Source of the DNA: JAMHWF01 sp048500255
GTDB taxonomy: Bacteria; Pseudomonadota; Gammaproteobacteria; Burkholderiales; Burkholderiaceae_C
Direction: 5' to 3'
Assembly: GCA_048500255.1 (NCBI GenBank)
Contig: JASNYH010000002.1
Coordinates: forward strand, 248,001-312,000
Length of the DNA: 64,000 nucleotides
Part shown: one piece after another, positions 34,843-44,225 of the stretch
Numbering within the stretch: position 1 is the first letter of the stretch
How the letters are laid out: every line of letters begins with the position of its first letter
Made by a program: the position numbers and the translations under genes
Notes under the pieces: model-generated
Told to the model about the DNA's origin: nothing
The model's database searches: none
The model's input: only the letters and a program-made list of their open reading frames with translations

Positions 34843-34917
34843 CGGCCGCCGCGGATCCGGCTCCGCCGGTCCGCTGGCAGCGGCCCCTCGAGGGGGAGCG
34901 CCGAAGGCGCTGCGGGG
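34843..34917. repeat. three-hairpin REP-like element between convergent genes
   Basis: The spacer between DUF1631 and gdhA holds three consecutive palindromes: GGATCCGGC/GCCGGTCC (34853-34861 with 34865-34872, one bulge), CCCCTCGAGGGG (34884-34895), and AGCGCC-GAA-GGCGCT (34897-34911). Such modules are common between genes in Burkholderiales. It may also act as a bidirectional transcription block; no U-tract is present. Confidence 0.6.
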
Positions 34918-36192
34918 TCACGGATACAGGCCGCGCTCCTGCCGCGCCATCAGGATGCGCTCGCAGGCGACGGCGAAGGCCGCCGTGCGCAGGCCGATGC
35001 GGTGGCGATCGGCCGTGTCCCAGATCTTGCGCAGCGCGTCGACCATGATCTTGTCGAGGCGCAGGTTGATCTCGTCCTCGCTCCAGAAGAAGCTGGAGAA
35101 ATCCTGCACCCACTCGAAGTAGCTCACCGTCACGCCGCCGGCGTTGCAGATCACGTCGGGCACGACGAGGATGCCGCGGTCGGCGAGCACGTCGTCGGCG
35201 GACGGCACGGTGGGGCCGTTGGCGCCTTCGAGCACCAGTCGCGCCTTGATGCGCGCGGCGCGCGCCGCGGTGAGCTGACCCTCGAGAGCGGCCGGGATCA
35301 GGATGTCGCACGGCAGCTCCCAGAATGCCTCGTTGTCGAGCCGTTCGCCGCCCTCGAAGTCGTACACGCCGCCGCTGCGCCGCGCGTGCGGCATCAGCGC
35401 CGCCATGTCGAGGCCGTCGGCGCGGTGCACCGTACCGCTGTGGTCCTGCACGGCGACGATCTTTGCGCCGGCGCCGGTGAAGAGCTCCGCCGCCGCCGAG
35501 CCGACGTTTCCGAAGCCCTGCACGGCGATGCGCGCGCCGTCGAGCGAGAGGCCGATGCGCCGCGCCGCCTCGCGCCCGGTGACGAAGACGCCGCGCCCCG
35601 TCGCCTTGACGCGGCCGAGCGAGCCGCCCAGGTGCACCGGCTTGCCGGTGACGACGCCCGTCGCCGTCGCGCCGACATTCATCGAGTAGGTGTCCATCAT
35701 CCACGCCATCACCTGCGCATTGGTGTTGACGTCGGGCGCCGGGATGTCCTGCTGCGGACCGATGATGATGCCGATCTCGCTCGTGTAGCGGCGCGTCAGG
35801 CGCTCGAGCTCCTTCATCGACAGGCGCTTCGGGTCGACGCGCACGCCGCCCTTGGCGCCGCCGAACGGCAGGTTGACGGCGGCGTTCTTGACCGTCATCC
35901 ACGCCGCCAGCGCCATCACTTCCTCGAGCGTCACGTCGGGGTGGTAGCGCAGGCCGCCCTTGCCCGGCCCGCGCGACAGGTTGTGCTGCACGCGATAGCC
36001 CTCGTAGTGCGCGACGGTGCCGTCGTCGAGCTCGATCGGCACGTCCACGACGAGCGAGCGCTTGGGCCGCTTGAGGGTCTCGCCCCAGCGCGCCAGCGGG
36101 CCGAGGTAGGGCATCACGCGATCGACCTGCGCGAGATAGGTGCCCCAGGGGCTGTCGGCACTCGGTTGGACATAGGACAGTTCATCGCTCAT
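34918..36192 (-). CDS. gdhA: glutamate dehydrogenase (Glu/Leu/Phe/Val family)
   Basis: This 424-aa enzyme interconverts glutamate and 2-oxoglutarate plus ammonia. It has GYRVQHNLSRGPGKGGLRYHP, catalytic Lys in VNLPFGGAKGGVRVDP, DIPAPDVNTN and the Rossmann motif VQGFGNVGSAAAELF. The size and sequence style resemble NAD-type hexameric GDHs used for glutamate catabolism; cofactor choice is inferred. The neighbourhood (PutA, ProC) suggests use of proline-derived glutamate. It is divergent from proC, 88 bases apart. Confidence 0.95.
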   Translation of the reverse strand: MSDELSYVQPSADSPWGTYLAQVDRVMPYLGPLARWGETLKRPKRSLVVDVPIELDDGTVAHYEGYRVQHNLSRGPGKGGLRYHPDVTLEEVMALAAWMTVKNAAVNLPFGGAKGGVRVDPKRLSMKELERLTRRYTSEIGIIIGPQQDIPAPDVNTNAQVMAWMMDTYSMNVGATATGVVTGKPVHLGGSLGRVKATGRGVFVTGREAARRIGLSLDGARIAVQGFGNVGSAAAELFTGAGAKIVAVQDHSGTVHRADGLDMAALMPHARRSGGVYDFEGGERLDNEAFWELPCDILIPAALEGQLTAARAARIKARLVLEGANGPTVPSADDVLADRGILVVPDVICNAGGVTVSYFEWVQDFSSFFWSEDEINLRLDKIMVDALRKIWDTADRHRIGLRTAAFAVACERILMARQERGLYP

Positions 36193-36280
36193 CGGGTGCA
36201 CTCCTTCGTCGTGGCGGCCAGTGTGGCGAAGGCGGGCGGACCGATCAACCCTGCGCCTCGCGCTGGCTACACTGCCGAGC

Positions 36281-37102
36281 ATGACAGTCTCGACGATCGC
36301 ATTCATCGGCGGCGGCAACATGGCGACGGCCATCGCCGGCGGCTTGGCGAAGGCCGGCTGGGCGCCGGCGTCGCTCGTCGTCGTCGAGCCCGACGCCGCG
36401 CAGCGCGAGCGGTTGCAGCGCGAGCTCGGTGTGCGGCCGCTCGCGCAGGCCGGCGCCGAGCTGCGCGATGCGAGCCTCGTGGTGTGGGCCGTCAAGCCGC
36501 AGTCGTTCGCGGCGGCCGCCGCGCCGTGCGCGCCGCACATCGGCGCCGCGCTGCAGTTGAGCGTGATGGCCGGCATCCGCAGCGACGCCATCGCGCGCGC
36601 CGTCGGCACCGAGCGCGTCGTGCGCGCGATGCCCAACACGCCGGCGCTGATCGGCCGCGGCTGCGCGGGCCTCTATGCGCGTACCGCCGTCGGCGTGGCC
36701 GACCGCGCGCTCGTCGAGCAGGTGCTGCAGCCGACCGGGTCGACGCTGTGGTTCGACGCCGAGGCCGACCTCGACGCGGTGACGGCGCTGTCGGGGTCGG
36801 GGCCGGCCTACGTCTTCTATTTCGTCGAGGCGATGATCGAGGCGGCCCGGCAGATGGGCCTCACGGCCGACGCCGGCCGTCGGCTCGCGCTGGCCACCTT
36901 CGCCGGCGCGACGGCGCTGGCCGAGCAGAGCGCCGAGCCGCCGTCGGTGCTGCGCGAGCGCGTCACGTCCAGGGGCGGCACCACGCATGCCGCGATCGAG
37001 GCGCTCGACGCGGCCGGCGTCAAGGCCGCCTTCGTCGCGGCGCTGCTGGCGGCGCAGCGCCGCGCGCGCGAGCTCGGCGACGAGTTCGGCCGCGCCGGCT
37101 GA
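36281..37102 (+). CDS. proC: pyrroline-5-carboxylate reductase
   Basis: This 273-aa enzyme makes proline from P5C with NAD(P)H. It has the N-terminal Rossmann motif IAFIGGGNMATAIAGGL, VWAVKPQSF, RAMPNTPALIGRG, the family signature ALSGSGPAYVFYFVEAMIEA (about 168-187) and RVTSRGGTTHAAIEAL. It counteracts PutA, whose gene is about 3 kb away. It is convergent with ubiA. Confidence 0.97.
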   Translation: MTVSTIAFIGGGNMATAIAGGLAKAGWAPASLVVVEPDAAQRERLQRELGVRPLAQAGAELRDASLVVWAVKPQSFAAAAAPCAPHIGAALQLSVMAGIRSDAIARAVGTERVVRAMPNTPALIGRGCAGLYARTAVGVADRALVEQVLQPTGSTLWFDAEADLDAVTALSGSGPAYVFYFVEAMIEAARQMGLTADAGRRLALATFAGATALAEQSAEPPSVLRERVTSRGGTTHAAIEALDAAGVKAAFVAALLAAQRRARELGDEFGRAG

Positions 37103-37127
37103 CGCGCGCCGCGTTCATCGCGGCCGC

Positions 37128-38003
37128 TCAGGCGACGGCCGCCGTGCCGACGACGCCGGCGAAGACGGCGAAACCCAGCCAGTGGTTCTTCGTGAAGGCG
37201 CGAAAGCAGCCTTCACGCGTGCGCTCGCGGATCCAGCCGTAGTGCACGCCGGCGACGACGAGCGCGGCGGCGAGGCCGGCGTAGTAGGGCCAGCGCAGGC
37301 CGAGATGCACGCCGGCGGCGGCCCATGTCGCGACGAAGGCGGCGTAGAACGCCATCACGCCGGCGACGTCCCAGCGCCCGAGCGTGATCGCCGACGTGCG
37401 GATGCCGATCCTCAGGTCGTCGTCGCGGTCGACCATGGCGTACTCGGTGTCGTAGGCGAGCACCCAGAAGCCGTTGCCGACGAGCAGCCACCAGGCGATC
37501 GGCGGCACCTCGCCCTGCACGGCGGCGAACGCCATCGGGATGCCGAAGCTGAACGCGATGCCAAGCACGGCCTGCGGCATCGCGAAGAAGCGCTTGCTCA
37601 GTGGATAGAACAGCGTCACGGCCAGCGCGACGAACGACCAGGCCACCGCGGCCGTGCTCGTCGTCAGCACCAGCGCGAAGGCGACGAGCGCGAGCGCCGC
37701 GCCGACGGCCAACGCCTCGGGCACGGCGAGCGCGCCGCTGGTCACCGGTCGCTGCGCCGTACGCTTGACGTGGCGGTCGAAGTCGCGGTCGAGCACGTCG
37801 TTGACGCAGCATCCGGCGCTGCGCATCAGGATCGTGCCGAGCGTGAAGACGGCGACCAGGTGCCAGCCCGGGAAATGCTCGCCGCGCTGCAGCGCGGCGA
37901 TCCACAGCGCCGACAGCGTCGGCCACAGCAGCAGCAGCCAGCCCGCCGGGCGGTCCCAGCGCACCAGGTTCATCCACAACCCGACGTGACGGCGCATCTC
38001 CAT
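37128..38003 (-). CDS. ubiA: 4-hydroxybenzoate polyprenyltransferase
   Basis: This 291-aa membrane enzyme attaches the polyprenyl tail to 4-hydroxybenzoate in ubiquinone synthesis. It has about eight membrane helices and the two Asp-rich Mg-diphosphate motifs NDVLDRDFDRHVKRTAQRP (about 68-86) and DTEYAMVDRDDDLRIGIRT (about 184-202). WDRPAGWLLLLWPT near the N-terminus is typical. It is co-oriented with prfC, which ends four bases before the ubiA ATG. Confidence 0.97.
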   Translation of the reverse strand: MEMRRHVGLWMNLVRWDRPAGWLLLLWPTLSALWIAALQRGEHFPGWHLVAVFTLGTILMRSAGCCVNDVLDRDFDRHVKRTAQRPVTSGALAVPEALAVGAALALVAFALVLTTSTAAVAWSFVALAVTLFYPLSKRFFAMPQAVLGIAFSFGIPMAFAAVQGEVPPIAWWLLVGNGFWVLAYDTEYAMVDRDDDLRIGIRTSAITLGRWDVAGVMAFYAAFVATWAAAGVHLGLRWPYYAGLAAALVVAGVHYGWIRERTREGCFRAFTKNHWLGFAVFAGVVGTAAVA

Positions 38004-38006
38004 CGG

Positions 38007-39620
<1,614 letters not shown>

Positions 39621-39668
39621 GGAGCGGAGCGGTGGCGCCGCAGCGGGCGCGGACTGGCGAGCCCGCGA

Positions 39669-40289
39669 TTATCGGCCCGGCGGCTCGGCCGTCAGGAAGG
39701 GCTTGACGACGCCGAGCACGTGCTCTGCATAGGTCGCCTCGTGGCCGGGCGGCGCGGCCTGCCGCAGCACGCGCACCGCGGTGTCGAGGCCGGTGCCGGC
39801 GGCCATCAGCCAGGCGGCGACGTACTGCGCGGCGAGCCCGCCGGCGGCGGTGGCGACGGGTCCGCGCGCATGGAAGGGCTCGTCGAGCACGACGACGCCG
39901 GCCTCGACCAGCCACGGTCGCGTCGTCGCGTCGGCGCAGGCCGGCATGCTGCCGAGCAGGCCCAGGCGCGCCAGCAGCAGCGTGCCCGAGCCTTGGCCGG
40001 CGACGCGCTGGCGGATCGGGTCGATCTGCAGCCGCGCGAGCAGCGCGCCGTTCTCGGCGATCGCGCGCGCATAGAGGCCGCCGGTGAAGACGACGGCGTC
40101 GGCCGCGGTGACCGCCTCGAGCGGCTGCTGCGCGGCGACCGTCACGCCGTTCATCGATGTGAGCTGCGCGGCAGGGCCTGCGATCGCCACGCTCCAGCCG
40201 TCCGGGCGCAGACGCCCGATCAGGCCGAGCGCGACGAAGGCGTCGAGCTCGTCGAAGCCGTCGAAGGCGACGATGGCGACGCGCCGCAC
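39669..40289 (-). CDS. DJ-1/PfpI-superfamily protein lacking the usual nucleophile Cys
   Basis: This 206-aa Rossmann-like protein has VAIVAFDGFDELDAFVALGLIGRL, VVFTGGLYARAI, and the elbow region VAGQGSGTLLLARLGLLGS followed by CADATTRPWLVEAGVVVLD. In catalytic family members the elbow carries Cys (for example ICTGA); here the equivalent is GQGSGT, so no nucleophile Cys is at the expected position. It may be a non-enzymatic relative or a different subfamily. It lies upstream of prfC on the same strand and downstream of dps. Confidence 0.82.
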   Translation of the reverse strand: MRRVAIVAFDGFDELDAFVALGLIGRLRPDGWSVAIAGPAAQLTSMNGVTVAAQQPLEAVTAADAVVFTGGLYARAIAENGALLARLQIDPIRQRVAGQGSGTLLLARLGLLGSMPACADATTRPWLVEAGVVVLDEPFHARGPVATAAGGLAAQYVAAWLMAAGTGLDTAVRVLRQAAPPGHEATYAEHVLGVVKPFLTAEPPGR

Positions 40290-40321
40290 GCCGCGCTCAC
40301 CCGCTCACTGCGCGAGGCGCG

Positions 40322-40843
40322 TCACTGCAGCAGCGACCGCAGCATCCAGGCCGTCTTTTCGTGCACGTCCAGGCGCTGCGTCAGCAGGTCGACCGTCGGC
40401 TGGTCGTTGGCCTTGTCGGCCGTCGCCAGCACGCCGCGCGCGGTGCGCGCCACTGCCTCGTGGCCCTTGACGAGCAGGGCCACCATGTCCATCGCCGGCG
40501 GCGGGTCGGTCGGCACGTCGCCGATCGAGCTGAGTTTTCCGAACTGGCCGTACGAACCCGGCGCGTAATGGCCCAGCGCGCGGATGCGCTCGGCCACGAG
40601 GTCGACGGAGTTCCAGAGCTCGGTGTACTGCAGCATGAACATGTCGTGCAGCGTGTTGAACATCGGGCCCGTCACGTTCCAGTGGAAGTTGTGCGTCGTC
40701 AGGTACAGCGTGTACGTGTCGGCGAGCACCTTCGACAGGCCGGTGGCGATCGCCGCGCGGTCGGCGGCCGAGATGCCGATGTCGATGCCGTCGCCGTTGC
40801 CGCGCGCGGGGCTGCCTTTCGCCGTCGAATTCTTCTTGGCCAT
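40322..40843 (-). CDS. dps: Dps family ferritin-like DNA-protection protein
   Basis: This 173-aa protein forms a 12-mer shell that oxidises and stores iron and shields DNA. It has a Lys/Gly-rich N-tail (MAKKNSTAKGSPARG), possibly DNA-binding, and ferroxidase-centre residues His54 and His66 (HNFHWNVTGPMFNTLHDMF) with Asp81 and Glu85 (VDLVAERIRALG). The position four after His66, an acidic ligand in many Dps proteins, is Met70. It is the next gene after katA and oxyR, consistent with peroxide control. Confidence 0.95.
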   Translation of the reverse strand: MAKKNSTAKGSPARGNGDGIDIGISAADRAAIATGLSKVLADTYTLYLTTHNFHWNVTGPMFNTLHDMFMLQYTELWNSVDLVAERIRALGHYAPGSYGQFGKLSSIGDVPTDPPPAMDMVALLVKGHEAVARTARGVLATADKANDQPTVDLLTQRLDVHEKTAWMLRSLLQ

Positions 40844-40955
40844 GGGCCGGTACCTCTCGAGAATGCGTTGGGGATCACCGACTGTAAGCGCAGTCCGGCC
40901 GAAAGCAAACGGCGGCCGGGCACGAGCCCGTGCCGCCGTTCGGGTCGCGCGCTGA

Positions 40956-42404
40956 TCAGCCCGCTTCGCTTGCCGGGATGCCCAGCGCCTTGGCGACGCC
41001 TGCGCCATAGGCCGGATCGGCCTTCATGCAGTTGGCGATGTGGCGCAGCTGGATCTCGCGCGGCGCGCCGCCGATCGAGCGCGCCGTGTTGTCGAACAGC
41101 GCCTGCTGCTGCTCGGGCTTCATCAGGCGGAACAGCGCGCCCGGCTGCGAGTAGTAGTCGGCGTCGGCGCGGTGGTTCCAGTGGTCGGCGGCGCCCTCGA
41201 CGCTCAGCGGCGGCTCCGAATAGTCGGGCTGCTGGGCCCACTCGCCTTCGCTGTTGGGCTCGTAGCCGAGCGTGCTGCCGTGGTTGCCGTCGACGCGCAT
41301 CGCGCCGTCGCGGTGATAGCTGTGCACCGGGCAGCGTGCGGCGTTGACCGGGATCAGGTGGTGGTTCACGCCGAGCCGGTAGCGCTGCGCGTCGCCGTAC
41401 GAGAACAGCCGCCCCTGCAGCATCTTGTCGGGCGAGAAGCCGATGCCGGGCACCACGTTGGCCGGGTTGAACGCCGACTGCTCGACCTCGGCGAAGAAGT
41501 TCTCGGGGTTGCGGTCGAGCTCCATCACGCCGACCTCGATCAGCGGATAGTCCTTGTGCGGCCAGACCTTGGTCAGGTCGAACGGGTTGTAGGGCACTTT
41601 CGAAGCGTCGGCCTCGGGCATCACCTGCACGCACAGCGTCCACTTCGGGAAGTCGCCGCGTTCGATCGCTTCGTAGAGGTCGCGCTGGTGGCTCTCGCGG
41701 TCCTTGCCGACGATCGCCTCGGCCTCGGCGTCGGTCAGGTTCCTGATGCCTTGCTGGCACCGGAAGTGGAACTTGACCCAGTGGCGCTCGTTGGCGGCGT
41801 TGATCAGGCTGAAGGTGTGGCTGCCGAAGCCGTGCATGTGGCGGTAGCTCGCCGGGATGCCGCGGTCGCTCATCACGACCGTGACCTGGTGCAGCGCTTC
41901 GGGCAGCGAGGTCCAGAAGTCCCAGTTGTTCTTGGCGCTGCGCAGGTTGGTGCGCGGGTCGCGCTTGACGGCGTGGTTGAGGTCCGGGAACTTGAGCGGG
42001 TCGCGCAGGAAGAACACCGGCGTGTTGTTGCCCACCAGGTCCCAGTTGCCTTCGTCGGTGTAGAACTTGACGGCGAAGCCGCGGATGTCGCGCTCGGCGT
42101 CGGCGGCCCCGCGCTCGCCGGCCACGGTGGTGAAGCGGGCGAACAGTTCCGTCTTCTTGCCGACCTGCGAGAAGATCTTCGCGCGCGTGTACTTCGTGAT
42201 GTCGTTCGTGACGGTGAAGCTGCCGTAGGCGCCCGAGCCCTTGGCGTGCATGCGCCGCTCGGGGATCACTTCGCGGTCGAAGTGGGCCAGCTTCTCGAGG
42301 AACCACACGTCCTGCAGAAGCGCCGGCCCGCGCGCGCCGGCCGTCATGACGTTCTGGTTGTCGGCGACCGGCGCGCCGGCGTTGGTGGTCAGCTTCTTGC
42401 CCAT
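40956..42404 (-). CDS. katA: monofunctional haem catalase
   Basis: This 482-aa catalase has catalytic His in ERRMHAKGSGAYG (about 52-64), Asn in LVGNNTPVFF and the proximal haem Tyr in GRLFSYGDAQRYRLGVN (about 332-348). Length and motifs fit small-subunit clade 3. There is no signal peptide. I start at ATG 42404 (MGKKLTTNAG), which has GAAGGAGC upstream, instead of the open frame to 42521. A candidate OxyR site lies 74-110 bases upstream and oxyR is the next gene upstream. Confidence 0.97.
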   Translation of the reverse strand: MGKKLTTNAGAPVADNQNVMTAGARGPALLQDVWFLEKLAHFDREVIPERRMHAKGSGAYGSFTVTNDITKYTRAKIFSQVGKKTELFARFTTVAGERGAADAERDIRGFAVKFYTDEGNWDLVGNNTPVFFLRDPLKFPDLNHAVKRDPRTNLRSAKNNWDFWTSLPEALHQVTVVMSDRGIPASYRHMHGFGSHTFSLINAANERHWVKFHFRCQQGIRNLTDAEAEAIVGKDRESHQRDLYEAIERGDFPKWTLCVQVMPEADASKVPYNPFDLTKVWPHKDYPLIEVGVMELDRNPENFFAEVEQSAFNPANVVPGIGFSPDKMLQGRLFSYGDAQRYRLGVNHHLIPVNAARCPVHSYHRDGAMRVDGNHGSTLGYEPNSEGEWAQQPDYSEPPLSVEGAADHWNHRADADYYSQPGALFRLMKPEQQQALFDNTARSIGGAPREIQLRHIANCMKADPAYGAGVAKALGIPASEAG

Positions 42405-42477
42405 GTTCAGGTGCTCCTTCAAGGGAACGGGCCCGTGCCCGGATGTCGCGATTTCCGACAGCGTAGTGCCTCTCAAT

Positions 42478-42514
42478 TGAAAATACACATTGATATTGCC
42501 TAGCCGTTTGATAG
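42478..42514. promoter_or_regulatory. candidate OxyR operator upstream of katA
   Basis: On the plus strand ATTG (42489), CTAG (42500) and ATAG (42511) lie exactly 11 bases apart, each 3/4 or 4/4 to the alternating ATAG/CTAT tetranucleotides of OxyR sites; the fourth position (TGAA, 42478) fits poorly. The region is also AT-rich (CAATTGAAAATACACATTG) compared with its surroundings, as expected for a promoter. Inferred, not proven. Confidence 0.4.
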
Positions 42515-42568
42515 AGCGCAAGAGCGCGACCCCGCCGCCGCGGCCCCGCTCGCGCCGTCGGCGGCCGC

Positions 42569-43492
42569 TCAGGCGGTGAGCCGCGTCACGCCCTTGAGCG
42601 GGCAGGCATAGACGGCGTTGCGCAGCGCCGCGATCGCCTCATAGCGCGTGAAGCTGCGCCGCCACGTCAGCACGACGCGGCGCGTCGGCACCGGCTTGGC
42701 GAAGGGCAGGTAGACGACGTGCGGCTGCGGCTCGGGCGGCACCGACAGCAGCGGCACGACGGTGATGCCCATGCCCGAGGCCACCATGTGCTTGATCGTC
42801 TCGAGCGACGAGCCCTCGAAGCTCTTGCGGATACCCTCGGCGTCGCTCGAGAAGCGCGCGTATTCGGGGCAGACGTCGAGCACGTGGTCGCGAAAGCAGT
42901 GGCCGGTGCCCAGCAGCAGCATCGTCTCGCGCTTGAGCTCCTCGGCCGGCACCGACTTGCGTTTGGCCAGCGCGTGGCCGGCCGGCACGGCGATCATGAA
43001 CGGCTCGTCGTACAGCGGCGCGACGGCCAGCCCCGTGTCGGGGAACGGCTCGGCCATGATGGCGGCGTCGAGCTCGCCGGTGCGCAGCATCTCGAGCAGC
43101 TTGACGGTGAAGTTCTCCTGCAGCACCAACGGCATCTGCGGCACGCGCTCGATCATCTGCTTGACGAGCATCGGCAGCAGGTAGGGCCCGATGGTGTAGA
43201 TGATGCCCAGCCGCAGCGGCCCCGACAGAGGATCCTTGCCGCGCTTGGCGATCTCCTTGATCGACGCGGCCTGCTCGAGCACCGACTGCGCCTGGCGCAC
43301 AATCTCCTCGCCCAGGGGCGTGACGCTGACTTCCGTCGCGCCGCGCTCGAACAGCTTGACGTCGAGCTCTTCCTCGAGCTTTTTGATCGCTACCGACAGC
43401 GTCGGCTGCGACACGAAGCAGGCCTCCGCCGCGCGGCCGAAGTGCCGCTCGCGCGCGACGGCGACGATGTAGCGCAGTTCCGTGAGAGTCAC
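42569..43492 (-). CDS. oxyR: LysR-type peroxide sensor OxyR
   Basis: This 307-aa regulator has an N-terminal winged HTH (MTLTELRYIVAVARERHFGRAAEACFVSQPTLSVAIKKLEEEL) and a sensor domain with the redox pair Cys199 and Cys208 in GTGHCFRDHVLDVCPE, the same numbers as E. coli OxyR. Oxidation to a disulfide activates katA/dps-type genes. It starts at GTG 43492, as no ATG fits; further upstream sequence is out of family. It is in tandem upstream of katA. Confidence 0.96.
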   Translation of the reverse strand: MTLTELRYIVAVARERHFGRAAEACFVSQPTLSVAIKKLEEELDVKLFERGATEVSVTPLGEEIVRQAQSVLEQAASIKEIAKRGKDPLSGPLRLGIIYTIGPYLLPMLVKQMIERVPQMPLVLQENFTVKLLEMLRTGELDAAIMAEPFPDTGLAVAPLYDEPFMIAVPAGHALAKRKSVPAEELKRETMLLLGTGHCFRDHVLDVCPEYARFSSDAEGIRKSFEGSSLETIKHMVASGMGITVVPLLSVPPEPQPHVVYLPFAKPVPTRRVVLTWRRSFTRYEAIAALRNAVYACPLKGVTRLTA

Positions 43493-43509
43493 GCCTCGCC
43501 TCGCCGCTG

Positions 43510-44100
43510 CTAGCGCATCGCCGGGCTCATCGGCCCCGGCATGATCGCCATCGCCACCATGCCGACGACGACGCCCGCGACGAATGCGCCGCCGACGACG
43601 ACGGCCGTGTAGACGAGCGCCTTGTCGGGCGGGCACTTCATCAGTACCGGCAGGCCGAGGTAGACGAGGTAGATCGAATACAGCGCCGCGACCAGCCCGA
43701 GGATCGAGACGGCGGGCCACAGGTTGAACACGCCGCCGACGAAGCCGGCTGTCGCGCCGTAGGCCACCACCTTGAGCGCCGCGATGCGGTTGCGCTGCCC
43801 GCCGAAGGTCGGCGCCAGCGCGTCGACGATCAGCGCGACGACGAACACCATCACCAGCGACAGCGCGTAGCCGACGACCATCTGCGCCAGCCCCGTGGCG
43901 ACCGGGATGCGCATGTGCATGCCGGCGCCGCCGATGCCGACCAGCGACAGCCCGATGAACGACGCGATCGCCGGCACGGCGGCCAGCGCGACGACGTAGG
44001 GAACGTAGATCGACTGTGGCGTCGCCGCCTCGGCGTCGATCACGGGCCAGGTGCGCCGCGGGTCCAGCAGGATGCCCTTCGCGCGTTCCACGATGTCCAT
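43510..44100 (-). CDS. Yip1-family membrane protein
   Basis: This 196-aa protein begins MDIVERAKGILLDPRRTWPVIDAE, the cytosolic start typical of bacterial Yip1 proteins, and has five hydrophobic segments (about 33-55, 66-92, 110-128, 130-145, 160-185). Function in bacteria is unknown. It ends 17 bases before the oxyR start on the same strand, so it may be co-transcribed with oxyR. Confidence 0.85.
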   Translation of the reverse strand: MDIVERAKGILLDPRRTWPVIDAEAATPQSIYVPYVVALAAVPAIASFIGLSLVGIGGAGMHMRIPVATGLAQMVVGYALSLVMVFVVALIVDALAPTFGGQRNRIAALKVVAYGATAGFVGGVFNLWPAVSILGLVAALYSIYLVYLGLPVLMKCPPDKALVYTAVVVGGAFVAGVVVGMVAMAIMPGPMSPAMR

Positions 44101-44225
44101 GGCTTCTCCCTCTGCCGGGGCGCGCCGGGTGCGGTCTGCACGCCCCGAAGCCCCGCGGATACCGCGCACCGGGCTGCGCCGATTCTAGGGGTCGGCGGAC
44201 GGCCGCGGGACGCGATTCGCACCGG

